Below, in pieces: positions 1 through 17,851 of a stretch of DNA of 64,000 bases (the first letter of the stretch is position 1; every line of letters begins with the position of its first letter). The notes beneath the pieces are model-generated. The model had not been told where the DNA came from. It was given only the letters and a program-made list of their open reading frames with translations, and did no database searches. A program made the translations under genes and the position numbers. The stretch comes from Sphingobium sp. V4 (lineage in GTDB: Bacteria; Pseudomonadota; Alphaproteobacteria; Sphingomonadales; Sphingomonadaceae), in contig NZ_CP081001.1 in assembly GCF_029590555.1 (NCBI RefSeq), forward strand, positions 496,001-560,000. Direction: 5' to 3'.

Positions 1-82
1 CTATGCCGGGGGCATACTTTCAGCCGCGATCGACGGCATCAAGGTAGCGGAGGGCGTGGCGCTGGCGATCACCGCCGGCTGA
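1..82 (+). CDS. C-terminal end of an FAD-dependent dehydrogenase-like protein (partial)
   Basis: Only the last 26 codons are inside the window, in the frame that ends with TGA at 80-82. The visible peptide starts YAGGILSAAIDGIKVAEG, which resembles the C-terminal helix of uncharacterised FAD-dependent dehydrogenases (COG2509 type), where an A-G-Y-A-G-G-I segment closes the flavin pocket. The catalytic part lies outside the window, so the substrate cannot be judged. The following gene on the same strand starts about 75-105 bp later. The family call rests on one short motif. Confidence 0.45.
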   Translation, partial: YAGGILSAAIDGIKVAEGVALAITAG

Positions 83-155
83 CTTTATCCCGTAATATCG
101 CCGTAACGGGCGTGCCGCCGTCCCGTCGCTGCGGCGTCATCGCGCGGTCAAGCCC

Positions 156-1217
156 ATGTCATGCAGGTCGGGCAAAAGCGCCTTCATGCTGACCCATATC
201 GACCGTTGCGTGCGCATTTCCCCGGCCGACAAGGCCCGGCTGCGCGTCCTCTTCCTCGCCAAACATGCGCGGGCCACCGGCGCGCCCGACGCGGTGGACG
301 GCAACCATGCCATCTATCATCATGAGATGCGCATGACGCTGGAGGAGATCGGCCTCCATATCCGGGTCGCCAACAGTTACGAGGCGCTGTTCGAGCGGCC
401 CGATGTCGATTTCGTCGTCACCCTGCTCAATCGCGGGGGCTTCCAGAACAGCGAGATGATGGCGCCGCTGCTGCTCAGCTGGCGCGATGTGCCCCATATG
501 GGCGCCAGCCCGATCCTGCGCGGCGTGTCCGACGACAAATATCTGAGCAAGCTCATCGCCCGCGCCCATGGCGTGCCGACCATGCCGGCGCAGATATTCC
601 GCCGGGGCGGCCTGCCCGCCGAACCCGCCTTCCGCGCCGAGCGGCTGGTGGTCAAACCGAATGCCTCCTCCGCGTCCTGGGGCCTTGCCATGGTCGACAG
701 CTGGGCGCAGGCGCAGGCGCAGATCGACTATCTCCATGGTGAAGGGCATGACGTGCTGGTCGAGGCCTGGGCGCCGCTGCTCGACGTTGCCGTGCCCGTG
801 GTCGGCGGCAGCGGCGGCCAGCCCTGGATATTGCCGCCGATGATGTATGTGCCCGCCGATCCCCACCGTGCGCGCAGCCATGAGGAAAAGCGCGGCATGA
901 TCGATGCAGGCGACGATCCGTTGGTGCTGGTCGAGGATCGCGCGCTGCTGGGGCAGCTGGAGGACATGACCCGGCTGCTGCTGCCCGAACTCTGGCCGTT
1001 CGACTATGGCCGGTTCGAGTTTCGCTATGATCCGGTCAGCGGCGCGGTGCAGTTCATGGAAGTCAACCTGTCCTGCAATCTCTGGTCGAAGAAGACGATT
1101 TCCCGTTCGGCCCGGTCGATCGGGGTGGACCACCAGACGCTGGTTGAAACGATCATCGGCCACAGCCTGGAGCGGCAGGGGCTGCTGACTGAGGCGCCGC
1201 TGCGGGTCGCGGCCTGA
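156..1217 (+). CDS. ATP-grasp ligase-like protein
   Basis: A 353-residue protein with the layout of a D-Ala-D-Ala ligase/RimK-like ATP-grasp enzyme. The N-terminal third is a Rossmann-like pre-ATP-grasp region, followed by a lysine in RLVVKPNASS that should contact ATP. Near the C-terminus RFEFRYD followed by FMEVNLSCN supplies the acidic and Asn metal ligands. Such enzymes join a carboxylate to an amine or thiol through an acyl phosphate; the substrate is not evident. The ATG at 186 (residue 11) is an alternative start, and the first ten residues look less natural. The stop overlaps the next start by one base (TGATG), implying translational coupling with the nucleotidyltransferase. First gene of a four-gene run. 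Confidence 0.8.
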   Translation: MSCRSGKSAFMLTHIDRCVRISPADKARLRVLFLAKHARATGAPDAVDGNHAIYHHEMRMTLEEIGLHIRVANSYEALFERPDVDFVVTLLNRGGFQNSEMMAPLLLSWRDVPHMGASPILRGVSDDKYLSKLIARAHGVPTMPAQIFRRGGLPAEPAFRAERLVVKPNASSASWGLAMVDSWAQAQAQIDYLHGEGHDVLVEAWAPLLDVAVPVVGGSGGQPWILPPMMYVPADPHRARSHEEKRGMIDAGDDPLVLVEDRALLGQLEDMTRLLLPELWPFDYGRFEFRYDPVSGAVQFMEVNLSCNLWSKKTISRSARSIGVDHQTLVETIIGHSLERQGLLTEAPLRVAA

Positions 1218-2038
1218 TGGGCGGCCGCAAGGACGGGCGCGCGACGGCGCTGGTGCTGGCCGGAAAGCGTGACGGGGCGACCGACCCGCTGGCGCTGGAG
1301 GCGGGCGTTACCCATAAATGCCTGGTCCCGGTGGCGGGCCAGCCGATGCTGATACACGTCATCGACGCGCTGGCGGCGAGTGACCGGATCGGCGAGATCC
1401 GCGTCGCGATCGAGGACCCGGCGGTGCTGGAAGGACTGGCGCAACTGCGCGGGCTGATCGCCACCGGGCGGCTGGTGGCGGTCGCGGCGCGGCCCAATCT
1501 GGTGGATTCGGTGCTGGCGGCGGCGGATGGCGCGGCCTTCCCGTTGCTGATCACGACCGCCGACAATGTGCTGCTGACCCCGCCCGCCGTCGCGGAGATG
1601 CTGGAAGGCTGCAAGGCGCAGGGTGCGGACGCGGCGGTTGCGTTCACGCGGCGCGAGTCGGTGCTGGCCGCGCATCCAGAGGGCCAGCGGAAATTCTACC
1701 GTTTCGCCGAGGACAGCTATTCCAACTGCAACACCTATTGGCTGAAGGATCGCGCGGCGCTGGCGGCGGCGGAGACTTTCCGGTCGGGCGGGCAGTTCGT
1801 GAAACATCCGCTGCGCATCGTCGGTGCGTTCGGCCTGCTGAACCTCATCCGCTTCCGCTTCGGCCTTGGCACATTGGCGGCGACCTTCGCACGGTTCTCG
1901 CGACGCTTCCGCATGACGATCGCGCCGGTGATCCTGTCGGACGGCGCGGTGGCGATCGACGTCGACAATGCGCGCACGCGTAGCGTCGCGGCAGACGTGC
2001 TGGAGCAGCGCGCGGTCATGATGCAGGCTGCGGAGTAG
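1217..2038 (+). CDS. MobA-like NTP transferase (nucleotidyltransferase) domain protein
   Basis: A 273-residue protein with the fold signature of sugar-phosphate or cofactor nucleotidyltransferases. It has an N-terminal ALVLAGKRDG loop, the lysine/VPV-x-G-x-PM element (KCLVPVAGQPML, about residues 34-45) and an acidic metal-binding site in LLITTADNVLL (about 110-120). These enzymes transfer a nucleotide monophosphate from an NTP to a phosphorylated substrate. Its place between two ATP-grasp genes and a glycosyltransferase suggests it activates a sugar or related phosphate for the same product. It starts inside the stop of the upstream gene, and the next start (TTG) is only 3 bp beyond its own stop. 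Confidence 0.8.
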   Translation: MGGRKDGRATALVLAGKRDGATDPLALEAGVTHKCLVPVAGQPMLIHVIDALAASDRIGEIRVAIEDPAVLEGLAQLRGLIATGRLVAVAARPNLVDSVLAAADGAAFPLLITTADNVLLTPPAVAEMLEGCKAQGADAAVAFTRRESVLAAHPEGQRKFYRFAEDSYSNCNTYWLKDRAALAAAETFRSGGQFVKHPLRIVGAFGLLNLIRFRFGLGTLAATFARFSRRFRMTIAPVILSDGAVAIDVDNARTRSVAADVLEQRAVMMQAAE

Positions 2039-2041
2039 ATT

Positions 2042-3127
2042 TTGTTCACCATCCGCGCGGTCCCGCGCCGGGACGAGAACAGCCTGCTGGCCGCCTATCA
2101 TGGCGGGCTGCGGCGGCACTGGCTACCGGGCGCGCGCGCCCTGGCGCATCTGTTGGCGCGGACCGGCCGGGGCGGCTGGTCATCGGCGGAACGACTATTG
2201 CTGCCCGATGCCGTTCGGCGGGCGGGCCTGTCGATGCGCGATCGCAAGGGGCTGCACCGGCTGCTCAATCCGGCCGCCTTTCCGGTGGCGGCCAACCCGC
2301 TCAAGAACAAGCAGCTGTTCGCGCAGAGGGCGGAGCAGGCCGGGCTGCCGGTCGCGTCCGGCTGGAACCCGACGCGCGAAGCGCTGGGCAGCTGGCTGGC
2401 GCGAGAAACGGACATCATCGCCAAGCCCAGCTTCCGGTCCAAGGGGCAGGGGGTGGCGCGGTTCCGGAGGATCGGGGGCGACTGGCACGGGGCGGAAGGC
2501 GCGATCGCCGATGCGGCCTTGCAGGCCCGGCTGGGCGCGATGTGGCAGGCAGGCGGGGTGATCCAGCGGCGATTGCCTACCCATGCCGCGCTGGCGGAGC
2601 TGTCGCCCTGCGCGCTGCCGACCCTGCGCGTCGTCACCTGTCTGGACGAGACGGGCGCGCCCGAAGTCTGCGGGCTGGCGCTGCGGCTGTCGGCGGGGGG
2701 CGCGCGGCCGGTCGACAATTTCAACGCCGGCAATCTGGTGCTGGGGATCGACGATCAGGGGCGATGCGGGACGGCGTGGCTGGGCGGGGGCGATCAGCGC
2801 CTGTCGCTTGACCGGCATCCCCTGACCGGCGCGGCGATCGCCGGGACGACCGTTCCCGATCTGGCCGAGGCGCTGGCGCTGGCCCGCCGCGCCCATCCGG
2901 CGTTCCCAGGCTTCACCGTGATCGGCTGGGACGTGGGGCTGACCAGTGACGGGCCGGTGCTGATCGAGGGGAACTGGAACCCCGGTACCGACATCCTTCA
3001 ACTGGTGAGCGGGCAGGGTCTGGCCGAAACACGGCTGGGGGCGCTCTATCGGCATCATCTGGACCGGCTGTCTGTGGCGTGCTGGCGCGGTGCGCGGGTG
3101 GTCGAATGGGACCGGCGCGGTCGGTGA
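2042..3127 (+). CDS. Sugar-transfer-associated ATP-grasp protein
   Basis: A 361-residue protein matching the ATP-grasp type found in polysaccharide clusters (ATPgrasp_ST). A lysine in DIIAKPSFRSKGQGV (about residue 127) and the C-terminal IGWDVGL...GPVLIEGNWNPGTD, with paired Asp, Glu and Asn metal ligands, are typical. The likely role is ATP-dependent ligation that modifies or primes a glycan. The start is TTG at 2042, supported by a GGAG about eight bases upstream inside the previous gene and by the lack of a nearby in-frame ATG. The 3' end overlaps the glycosyltransferase by 22 bp or more. Confidence 0.8.
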   Translation: MFTIRAVPRRDENSLLAAYHGGLRRHWLPGARALAHLLARTGRGGWSSAERLLLPDAVRRAGLSMRDRKGLHRLLNPAAFPVAANPLKNKQLFAQRAEQAGLPVASGWNPTREALGSWLARETDIIAKPSFRSKGQGVARFRRIGGDWHGAEGAIADAALQARLGAMWQAGGVIQRRLPTHAALAELSPCALPTLRVVTCLDETGAPEVCGLALRLSAGGARPVDNFNAGNLVLGIDDQGRCGTAWLGGGDQRLSLDRHPLTGAAIAGTTVPDLAEALALARRAHPAFPGFTVIGWDVGLTSDGPVLIEGNWNPGTDILQLVSGQGLAETRLGALYRHHLDRLSVACWRGARVVEWDRRGR

Positions 3128-4236
3128 TCTGCGTCTATGTCCATGCGCTGGTCGCCACGGGCGTGGTGCGCAACGCGCGCCTGATCGCCGCCGATCTCGC
3201 CGGGCGGGGTCATAGCGTCCAGTTGGTGACCGCGCTGCCGGGCGGCGAGGCAGTGCCGGGCGTCGCGCATCACGCGCTTTTGCCGCAGGCGCATCCGTCG
3301 CGCTTGCGGGAAAAGGCGCAGGCGGCGCTGGCGCTGCGCCGGCATCTGCTGCGCGAACGGCCGGCCATGCTGATCTCGGCGGGCAATCACGGCCATGGCA
3401 CCGCCTGGGCCGGGAGCCGCGGCGTGCCCGGCCTGAAGCGGGTCTATCGCATCAGCAACGACATCATGCGCGCCGTCCCCGGCGCCCCGTCCGGCGGGCT
3501 GAAGCGTTTGGGGCGCAGCGCCACGGCGCGGCTGATCGCAGTGGATGCGGCCCATCTGGTGCTGGTGTCGCCGACCTTGGCGGATACGCCCGCCTTCGTT
3601 GGCGCGGCGCGCGGGGGACGGCTGACGGTGATCGCCAATGGCATCGATGCGGGCGCGGCGCGGCGGAAAGCGGAGGGGGAGAATCCCCATCCCTGGCTGG
3701 GCGGAGACGCGCCCGTGCTGCTCGCCATCGGCCGGCTGGCGCCGCAGAAGAATTTTGCCACCCTGCTCCGCGCCTTCGCGCTGCTACGCCGCCAGCGGCC
3801 CGCGCGGCTCATCATACTGGGCGAAAGCCGCGACGATGCGCGCGAGACGCTGACGGCGCAGGCGCGGCAACTGGGCGTCGCGGATGATCTGGCGCTGCCC
3901 GGAACGGTCGATAATGTCTTTCCCTGGCTGGCGCGCTGCGACGGCTTCGTCCTGCCGTCCTGGTGGGAGGGGTCGGCCAATGTGCTGCTGGAGGCGATGG
4001 CCGTGGATGCGCCCTGTGTCGCGTCGATCAGCGCGGGCAATGCGGCGCAGCTGCTGGACGATGGGCGTTACGGCCTGCTGGTCGATCCGGCCGACGCGCA
4101 CGCGATGGCCACGGCCATGGATCGGCAGCTTGATCCCGCCACCCGCATCCGGCCGGGCGAGCGCATCGCGCATTTCGGCATGGCAAGCGTGTCGGCGGGC
4201 TGGGTCGACCTGGCCGGGCGACTATTGGCCGGGTGA
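3106..4236 (+). CDS. Family-4 (GT-B) glycosyltransferase
   Basis: A glycosyltransferase of about 376 residues with a GT-B fold. The N-terminal domain has VICVYVHALVATGVVRNARL, the acceptor-side start typical of group 1 enzymes. The C-terminal domain has AIGRLAPQKNFATLLRAF and the donor-binding E-x7-E motif (EGSANVLLEA). It should transfer a sugar from a nucleotide-sugar to a growing glycan or lipid carrier at the inner face of the membrane. I chose the ATG at 3106, inside the upstream gene; a GTG at 3079 in the same frame is possible. It closes the four-gene run and faces cysQ tail to tail with a 25-bp gap. Confidence 0.85.
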   Translation: MGPARSVICVYVHALVATGVVRNARLIAADLAGRGHSVQLVTALPGGEAVPGVAHHALLPQAHPSRLREKAQAALALRRHLLRERPAMLISAGNHGHGTAWAGSRGVPGLKRVYRISNDIMRAVPGAPSGGLKRLGRSATARLIAVDAAHLVLVSPTLADTPAFVGAARGGRLTVIANGIDAGAARRKAEGENPHPWLGGDAPVLLAIGRLAPQKNFATLLRAFALLRRQRPARLIILGESRDDARETLTAQARQLGVADDLALPGTVDNVFPWLARCDGFVLPSWWEGSANVLLEAMAVDAPCVASISAGNAAQLLDDGRYGLLVDPADAHAMATAMDRQLDPATRIRPGERIAHFGMASVSAGWVDLAGRLLAG

Positions 4237-4261
4237 TCGCAATCCCCCGGCCATGGCGTCG

Positions 4262-5041
4262 TCAGGCGGCGTCCTTCGCCAGCGCGGCGATATGGCCCAG
4301 CACCGCGTCGGCATGGTCCTTCCGGCAGATCAGCAGGTCGGGCAGGTAGACATCGCTCTGGTTGTAGACGAGCGGGCTGCCGTCGATGCGGCTGGCGTGG
4401 AGGCCATGGGCGAGGGCGACGGCGGCCGGTGCCATGCTGTCCCATTCATATTGGCCGCCGGAATGGAGATAGATGTCGGCTTGGCCCAGGATCACCGCCA
4501 TGGCCTTGGCCCCAGCGCTGCCCATGGGGACGAGCTCTGCATCCAGAGCCGCCGCCACCGCTACCGCCTCCGCAGCGGGGCGGGTGCGGCTGACGACCAT
4601 GCGCAGCGTGTCGGGCGCGGGCGGAACCGGACGCGGCTGGTCGGAACGCAGCAACGTGCCGCCCTCCAGCCCCGGCAGGGCGACCGCGCCGACGGCCGGC
4701 ACGCCGTCGATCGCCATGCCGACATGCACCGCCCAGTCGGACCGTTCCTCGCCATATTCGCGCGTGCCGTCGACCGGATCGACGATCCACACCCGGCTCT
4801 TGTCGAGCCGCGCCGCATTGTCCTTCTCCTCCTCCGACAGCAGCCCGTCGTCGGGCCGCACTTCGCGCAGCGCGTGGACCAGGAACTGGTTGGCGGTCTG
4901 GTCGCCGGCCTTGCCCAGCGCCTTGGCGCTGAACAGGCCGGACGAGCGGACCTCTACCAGGATGCGGCCAGCCACCTCGGCGAGATGGGCGGCGAGACCG
5001 GCGTCGGTCATCGCCGCGATGTCGATCTGGGTTTCGCTCAT
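4262..5041 (-). CDS. cysQ: 3'(2'),5'-bisphosphate nucleotidase CysQ
   Basis: A 259-residue enzyme of the inositol-monophosphatase superfamily that removes the 3' phosphate of PAP, the by-product of PAPS use. The metal-binding motifs are present in order: LLSEEEKDN (about residues 68-76), [12 protein letters not shown] (about 88-99) and a C-terminal [11 protein letters not shown], where the aspartate of the usual W-D-x-A-A-P motif is kept. Its start codon overlaps the stop of cysNC (ATGA at 5038-5041), so it is translated as the last gene of the sulfate assimilation operon. Length is usual for CysQ. Confidence 0.93.
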   Translation of the reverse strand: MSETQIDIAAMTDAGLAAHLAEVAGRILVEVRSSGLFSAKALGKAGDQTANQFLVHALREVRPDDGLLSEEEKDNAARLDKSRVWIVDPVDGTREYGEERSDWAVHVGMAIDGVPAVGAVALPGLEGGTLLRSDQPRPVPPAPDTLRMVVSRTRPAAEAVAVAAALDAELVPMGSAGAKAMAVILGQADIYLHSGGQYEWDSMAPAAVALAHGLHASRIDGSPLVYNQSDVYLPDLLICRKDHADAVLGHIAALAKDAA

Positions 5042-6948
5042 GGGATGATCCTCGCGACGATGGCGTCTGCCGCTTCTTCGGCGGTCAGGCTGGTCGTGTC
5101 GATGTGGATTTCGGGGTCGTGCGGCGCCTCATAAGGGCTATCGATGCCGGTGAAGTTCTTGAGTTCACCCGATCGCGCCTTCTTGTAGAGGCCCTTCACG
5201 TCGCGCGCCTCCGCATCGGCCAGCGGCGTGTCGATATGCACTTCGATGAACTCGCCCGGCTGCATCATCTGCCGCACCATGTCGCGCTCCGAGCGGAACG
5301 GCGAGATGAAGGCGGTGATGACGATCAGGCCCGCATCGGTCATCAGCTTGGCGACCTCGCCCACGCGGCGGATATTTTCCACCCGGTCGGCATCGGTGAA
5401 GCCCAGATCCTTGTTCAGGCCGTGCCGCACATTGTCGCCGTCGAGCAGGAAGGTATGGCGGTTCATCCGCGCCAGCTTCTTTTCGACCAGATTGGCGATT
5501 GTCGATTTGCCCGCGCCCGACAGGCCGGTGAACCACAGCACTGCGGGCTTCTGGTTTTTTAGACCCGCATGGAATTCCCGGCTGACGTCGGTCGCCTGCC
5601 AATGGACATTCTGCGCGCGCCGCAGGCTGAAGTGCAGCATTCCCGCCGCGACGGTGGCGTTGCTGATCTTGTCGATCAGGATGAAGCCACCCAGCGTCCG
5701 ATTGTCGGCGTAGGGTTCGAACACGATCTGCTTGTCGGTCGACAGGTTGGCGACACCGATGGCGTTCAGTTCCAGCGTCCGGGCCGCCAGATGTTCCATC
5801 GTGTTGACGTTGACCTGGTATTTGGGCTGCTGGATCGTGGCGGTCACGGTCTGGGTGCCGATTTTGAGCCAATAGGAGCGGCCCGGCAGCATTTCTTCAT
5901 CCGCCATCCAGACGATCGTCGCCTCGAACTGGTCGGCGGCTTGGGGAGGATTGTCGGCCAGCGCGATCACGTCGCCGCGCGAACAGTCGATCTCGTCGGC
6001 GAAGCAGAGCGTCACCGACTGGCCGGCCACCGCCTGCTCCAGATCGCCATCGAGCGTCACGATGCGGGTGACGGTGCTGGTCTTGCCCGACGGCAGCACG
6101 CGGACCGCATCGCCCGGCTTCACCATGCCGGTCGCGATCAGGCCGGAAAAGCCGCGGAAATCGAGGTTCGGGCGGTTGACCCACTGGACCGGCATACGGA
6201 AGGGCTTTTCCGCATCGGTCGCGCTGTTCACCTCGACCGTTTCCAGATGCTCGATCAGAGCCGGCCCTTTGTACCAGGGCGTGTTGCCTGAGGGGCCGGT
6301 GATATTGTCGCCCTTGAAGCCGGAAATCGGCATTGGCGTGAACGCCTTGATGCCGATCGACTTGGCGAATTCGGCATAATCCTTGACGATGCTGTCGAAC
6401 ACCGCCTGATCATAATCGACCAGGTCCATCTTGTTGACCGCCAGCACGATGTTGCGGATACCGATCAGGTGGGCGAGGTAGCTGTGGCGACGCGTCTGGG
6501 TGAGGATACCCTTGCGCGCGTCGATCAGGATGACGGCGAGGTCGGCAGTCGAGGCGCCGGTGACCATGTTGCGCGTATATTGTTCATGGCCGGGGGTGTC
6601 GGCGACGATGAACTTGCGCTTTTCCGTGGCGAAGAAGCGATAGGCGACGTCGATGGTGATGCCCTGCTCACGCTCGGCGGCGAGGCCATCGACGAGGAGC
6701 GCGAAGTCGATCTCCTGTCCCTGCGTGCCGACCTTCCTGCTGTCGGCCTCCAGCGCGGCGAGCTGATCCTCGAAGATCATCTTGCTGTCATAGAGGAGGC
6801 GGCCGATGAGCGTGGATTTGCCGTCGTCGACGCTGCCGCAGGTGATGAAGCGGAGCATTGTCTTGTGCTCATGCACCTTCAGATACTGGTCGATATCCTG
6901 CGCGATCAGGGCGTCGGTCTTGTAGATGGGTTCAGCAATATCGGTCAT
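5038..6948 (-). CDS. cysN: Bifunctional sulfate adenylyltransferase subunit 1 / APS kinase CysNC
   Basis: A 636-residue fusion. The N-terminal part is the translation-factor-like GTPase of ATP sulfurylase, with G1 GSVDDGKST (residues 38-46), G3 DTPGHEQY and G4 NKMD. It powers APS formation together with CysD. The last 190 or so residues are APS kinase with Walker [10 protein letters not shown] and the [10 protein letters not shown] motif, which makes PAPS. The NC fusion is common in alphaproteobacteria. It lies 133 bp downstream of cysD, with a palindromic repeat in the gap, and overlaps cysQ by four bases. Confidence 0.95.
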   Translation of the reverse strand: MTDIAEPIYKTDALIAQDIDQYLKVHEHKTMLRFITCGSVDDGKSTLIGRLLYDSKMIFEDQLAALEADSRKVGTQGQEIDFALLVDGLAAEREQGITIDVAYRFFATEKRKFIVADTPGHEQYTRNMVTGASTADLAVILIDARKGILTQTRRHSYLAHLIGIRNIVLAVNKMDLVDYDQAVFDSIVKDYAEFAKSIGIKAFTPMPISGFKGDNITGPSGNTPWYKGPALIEHLETVEVNSATDAEKPFRMPVQWVNRPNLDFRGFSGLIATGMVKPGDAVRVLPSGKTSTVTRIVTLDGDLEQAVAGQSVTLCFADEIDCSRGDVIALADNPPQAADQFEATIVWMADEEMLPGRSYWLKIGTQTVTATIQQPKYQVNVNTMEHLAARTLELNAIGVANLSTDKQIVFEPYADNRTLGGFILIDKISNATVAAGMLHFSLRRAQNVHWQATDVSREFHAGLKNQKPAVLWFTGLSGAGKSTIANLVEKKLARMNRHTFLLDGDNVRHGLNKDLGFTDADRVENIRRVGEVAKLMTDAGLIVITAFISPFRSERDMVRQMMQPGEFIEVHIDTPLADAEARDVKGLYKKARSGELKNFTGIDSPYEAPHDPEIHIDTTSLTAEEAADAIVARIIP

Positions 6949-6963
6949 GTTGTCTGTCCCGTC

Positions 6964-7043
6964 ATCCCGGCGAAGACCGGGATCGTTGTGATCTGGGGAA
7001 GGGGGTTTGCCTGGAGGCAGGCGACCCCAGCCTTCGCTGGGGT
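6964..7043. repeat. Pair of REP-like palindromes between cysD and cysNC
   Basis: Two hairpins lie in the 133-bp gap. The first is ATCCCGG (6964-6970) with CCGGGAT (6977-6983). The second is ACCCCAGC (7024-7031) with GCTGGGGT (7036-7043) around a CTTC loop. Neither is followed by a T run on the minus strand, so they are not simple terminators. They resemble the short intergenic palindromes scattered in sphingomonad genomes and could act as mRNA stability or processing elements within the cys transcript. Confidence 0.6.
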
Positions 7044-7081
7044 TGACGCTTCGTCACCCGCTGCGCGGATGACGTGGCGCG

Positions 7082-8038
7082 TCAGAAATACCCTTCCTGT
7101 TTCTTCTTCTCCATGCCGGCGCCGCCGGCATCCTTGTCGATGGCGCGTCCCTGGCGTTCTGATGTCGTGGTGAGCAGGGTTTCCTGGATCACCTCGGGCA
7201 GCGTCCTGGCCTCGCTCTCGACCGCGCCGGTTAGCGGATAGCAGCCGAGCGTGCGGAAGCGGATCGAGCGCATCACCGGCTCTTCGCCGGGCTTGAGCGG
7301 GAAGCGGTCGTCATCAACCATCAGCAACATGCCGTCGCGCTCCACGGTTGGACGCTTGTCCGCGAAATAGAGTGGCACGATCGGAACATTGTTGAGGTGG
7401 ATATATTGCCAGATGTCCAGCTCCGTCCAATTGCTGATCGGGAAGACGCGGATGCTCTCGCCCTTGTTCTTCTTGGCGTTGTAGAGGTTCCACAGTTCCG
7501 GGCGCTGGTTCTTGGGATCCCAGCCATGGCTGGCGGTGCGGAAGGAGAAGATGCGCTCCTTCGCCCGGCTCTTTTCCTCGTCGCGGCGCGCGCCGCCGAA
7601 GGCCGCGTCGAAACCATAGAGGTTGAGCGCCTGCTTCAACCCTTCGGTCTTCCACATGTCGGTGTGGAGCGGGCCATGGTCGAACGGGTTGATGCCGCGT
7701 TCCTGCGCTTCGGGATTCTGGTAGACGAGCAGGTCCATGCCACTTTCCTGCGCCATGCGGTCACGCAATTCGTACATGGCCTGGAATTTCCAGGTCGTGT
7801 CGACATGCAGCAGGGGGAAGGGCGGCGGCGAGGGATAGAAGGCCTTGCGCGCCAGGTGCAGCATCACGGCGCTGTCCTTGCCGACGGAATAGAGCATCAC
7901 CGGCTTCTCGGCTTCCGACACCACTTCCCGCAGGATGTGGATGCTCTCGGCTTCGAGTCGCTCCAAATGGGTCAGAGTCTTTGCGTCCACCAATCTATCC
8001 TCGCAATTTTCGTGCGCAGACATATGCCAGCGAGTCAT
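7082..8038 (-). CDS. cysD: Sulfate adenylyltransferase subunit 2 CysD
   Basis: A 318-residue PP-loop ATP pyrophosphatase-type protein that forms APS from sulfate and ATP with CysN. The PP-loop [14 protein letters not shown] and downstream [20 protein letters not shown] are diagnostic. The frame stays open far upstream into the permease gene, so the start must be chosen. The ATG at 8038 has a GGAGGT nine bases upstream; the ATG at 8023 and 8056 are alternatives without as good a site. The gene follows a TauE/SafE permease by 71 bp on the same strand and leads the cysD-cysNC-cysQ set. Confidence 0.94.
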   Translation of the reverse strand: MTRWHMSAHENCEDRLVDAKTLTHLERLEAESIHILREVVSEAEKPVMLYSVGKDSAVMLHLARKAFYPSPPPFPLLHVDTTWKFQAMYELRDRMAQESGMDLLVYQNPEAQERGINPFDHGPLHTDMWKTEGLKQALNLYGFDAAFGGARRDEEKSRAKERIFSFRTASHGWDPKNQRPELWNLYNAKKNKGESIRVFPISNWTELDIWQYIHLNNVPIVPLYFADKRPTVERDGMLLMVDDDRFPLKPGEEPVMRSIRFRTLGCYPLTGAVESEARTLPEVIQETLLTTTSERQGRAIDKDAGGAGMEKKKQEGYF

Positions 8039-8109
8039 GATTGGCGTACCTCCCATATGGGAGGATGGTCGCCAATCGCCGGCGCGATGCGGTGGCGTTA
8101 CTGGTCGGT

Positions 8110-8901
8110 TCAGCCGATCAGCCGCCAACCGGCGACAATCAGGACCAGCGCGAGCAGCGGTTGCAGGATACGTTCGGGCACCTTGGAGGCCAGCATCGAC
8201 CCCAGGATGATGCCGGGGATCGAACCGGCCAGCAGATTGACCAGCAGCATCAGGTTGAAATTGCCGATCCACAAATGGCCGATGCCCGCAACCAGCGTCA
8301 GCGGCACGGCGTGGACGATGTCGGTGGCAATCAGCTTCTGCAATCGCATCCGCAGCGGATATAGCGCGAGCAGCAGCGTCGCGCCCAGCGCGCCCGCGCC
8401 GACCGATGTCAGCGTAACCATGACGCCCAGCAGCGCGCCGGCCGCCACCGTCAGACCCGTCTGATAGCGCAGGAAGCTGCTGGCCGTGTCGGTGCGGGCA
8501 TGGAACGCCCAATGATGGAAGCGCGTGCGGAAGAGCGTGGCGATGGCGGTCAGGATCAGGACCACGCCGAGCGCGCTCATGATGACGCCGCTCTTGATCT
8601 GGTGCGCGTCGATCTGGCCCAGGAGGATCAGCACGATGATCGCGGCGGGCAGGCTGCCGATGCAAAGGCGACGGATCACCTCATAGTCCGGTCCGCCATG
8701 CGTGCCGCCATGATGATGATGCACGAAGCCGCCGACGGACTTGGTGATCGCGGCGAACCAGAGGTCCGTGCCGACCGCAGTGGTCGGCGACACGCCGAAC
8801 AGCAGGATCAGGATCGGCGCCATCAGCGATCCGCCGCCCACACCGGTCATACCCACCATGACGCCGACGAAGAGCCCTGCAATCGCGTGCAACCAATCCA
8901 T
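8110..8901 (-). CDS. TauE/SafE family membrane permease, cys-operon linked
   Basis: A 263-residue protein with about eight hydrophobic segments and the TauE/SafE N-terminus ([20 protein letters not shown]). Members export or import sulfite, sulfonates or other anions across the inner membrane. A histidine run, VHHHHGG, near residues 60-66 faces the first loop and may bind metal. Directly upstream of cysD on the same strand, it probably moves a sulfur anion for the same pathway, sulfate uptake or sulfite release; the direction cannot be told from sequence. Confidence 0.85.
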   Translation of the reverse strand: MDWLHAIAGLFVGVMVGMTGVGGGSLMAPILILLFGVSPTTAVGTDLWFAAITKSVGGFVHHHHGGTHGGPDYEVIRRLCIGSLPAAIIVLILLGQIDAHQIKSGVIMSALGVVLILTAIATLFRTRFHHWAFHARTDTASSFLRYQTGLTVAAGALLGVMVTLTSVGAGALGATLLLALYPLRMRLQKLIATDIVHAVPLTLVAGIGHLWIGNFNLMLLVNLLAGSIPGIILGSMLASKVPERILQPLLALVLIVAGWRLIG

Positions 8902-9096
8902 TCACACCCCCCGGTCCGCCTTGTCGTGCATTTCCCGACTGCGTGCAGGGGCATATCGGCAGCGGTCAGCGGCGAACAGACCCTTTCGTCGACCAGATAG
9001 GCTTTCGCCTTGTTCCCATCGCGAAAATAGGGGCGAGCGTCTGAACGACGTGACGGTCAACGCTAATGGTCGGAAACGCCCCGCCTTCAAAGCGTC
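8902..9096. other. Intergenic region between the permease gene and the rpoC terminator
   Basis: Together with the rpoC terminator this gap is 315 bp. It should hold the promoter of the minus-strand permease-cysDNCQ operon. I see no convincing -35/-10 pair, no riboswitch-like structure and no open frame with coding character. Confidence 0.5.
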
Positions 9097-9143
9097 AAAA
9101 AAAAGCCCGCCGATGCGCGATCACGCATCCGGCGGGCATTTTT
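9097..9143 (-). terminator. Rho-independent terminator of rpoBC
   Basis: Read on the minus strand, the stem (plus-strand GCCCGCCGATGCG at 9105-9117 against CGCATCCGGCGGGC at 9124-9137, one bulged base) is followed by eight T (A run 9097-9104). The other side carries five T (9139-9143), so it may also work on plus-strand transcripts. It lies about 75 bp past the rpoC stop. Confidence 0.9.
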
Positions 9144-9169
9144 CGGGCCGTCGACGGCAACGAAGGCTT

Positions 9170-9201
9170 GGGAGCCGCTTCCGATATAGGAAGCGGCTCC
9201 C
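9170..9201. repeat. Perfect 13-bp inverted repeat in the rpoC 3' UTR
   Basis: GGGAGCCGCTTCC (9170-9182) pairs exactly with GGAAGCGGCTCCC (9189-9201) across a GATATA loop. It lies between the rpoC stop codon and the terminator and has no T run, so it is a second, very stable hairpin in the 3' UTR, perhaps protecting the message from exonucleases. Confidence 0.75.
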
Positions 9202-9216
9202 GCTGTTTCAAAGGCC

Positions 9217-13473
<4,257 letters not shown>

Positions 13474-13554
13474 ATTTCAAGTCCCTCTAGAGGGTGTATT
13501 TTTCCGGGCGAAGGAGGGAAGGGGCGCCACCGGCAGGCAGCGCCCGGCAACCCT

Positions 13555-17715
<4,161 letters not shown>

Positions 17716-17816
17716 GCGTTGTCCTTGCCTTCATTCGTCGCGTTTTTTCGCATCACAGCGAAAATTCAGCCTGGCGTGGGCGATAAAAGGGGTGATTCGC
17801 CCTTTCGCCGCCACGC
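17716..17816 (-). promoter_or_regulatory. rpoB leader with two hairpins
   Basis: Between a terminator-like structure and the rpoB start are two further inverted repeats. One is TTTTCGC (17745-17751) with GCGAAAA (17758-17764). The other is GCGTGG (17774-17779) with CCACGC (17811-17816), with an inner GGGCGA/TCGCCC arm. These would form in the 5' UTR of the rpoBC message. No clear promoter boxes were seen. Confidence 0.5.
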
Positions 17817-17851
17817 AAAAAAGTGCGGGCCGGGACTGTCCGATCCGCACT
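17817..17851 (-). terminator. Terminator or attenuator upstream of rpoB
   Basis: On the minus strand, AGTGCGG (plus-strand CCGCACT 17845-17851) pairs with CCGCACT (plus-strand AGTGCGG 17822-17828), with a smaller inner stem, and is followed by six T (A run 17817-17822). It could end transcripts coming from upstream or attenuate rpoBC. Confidence 0.75.

Noticed and set aside
13474..13554. Terminator between rpoB and rpoC
   Set aside because: The palindrome CCCTCTAGAGGG (13483-13494) has no T run and overlaps the rpoC ribosome-binding area; it is more likely a translation-related hairpin.
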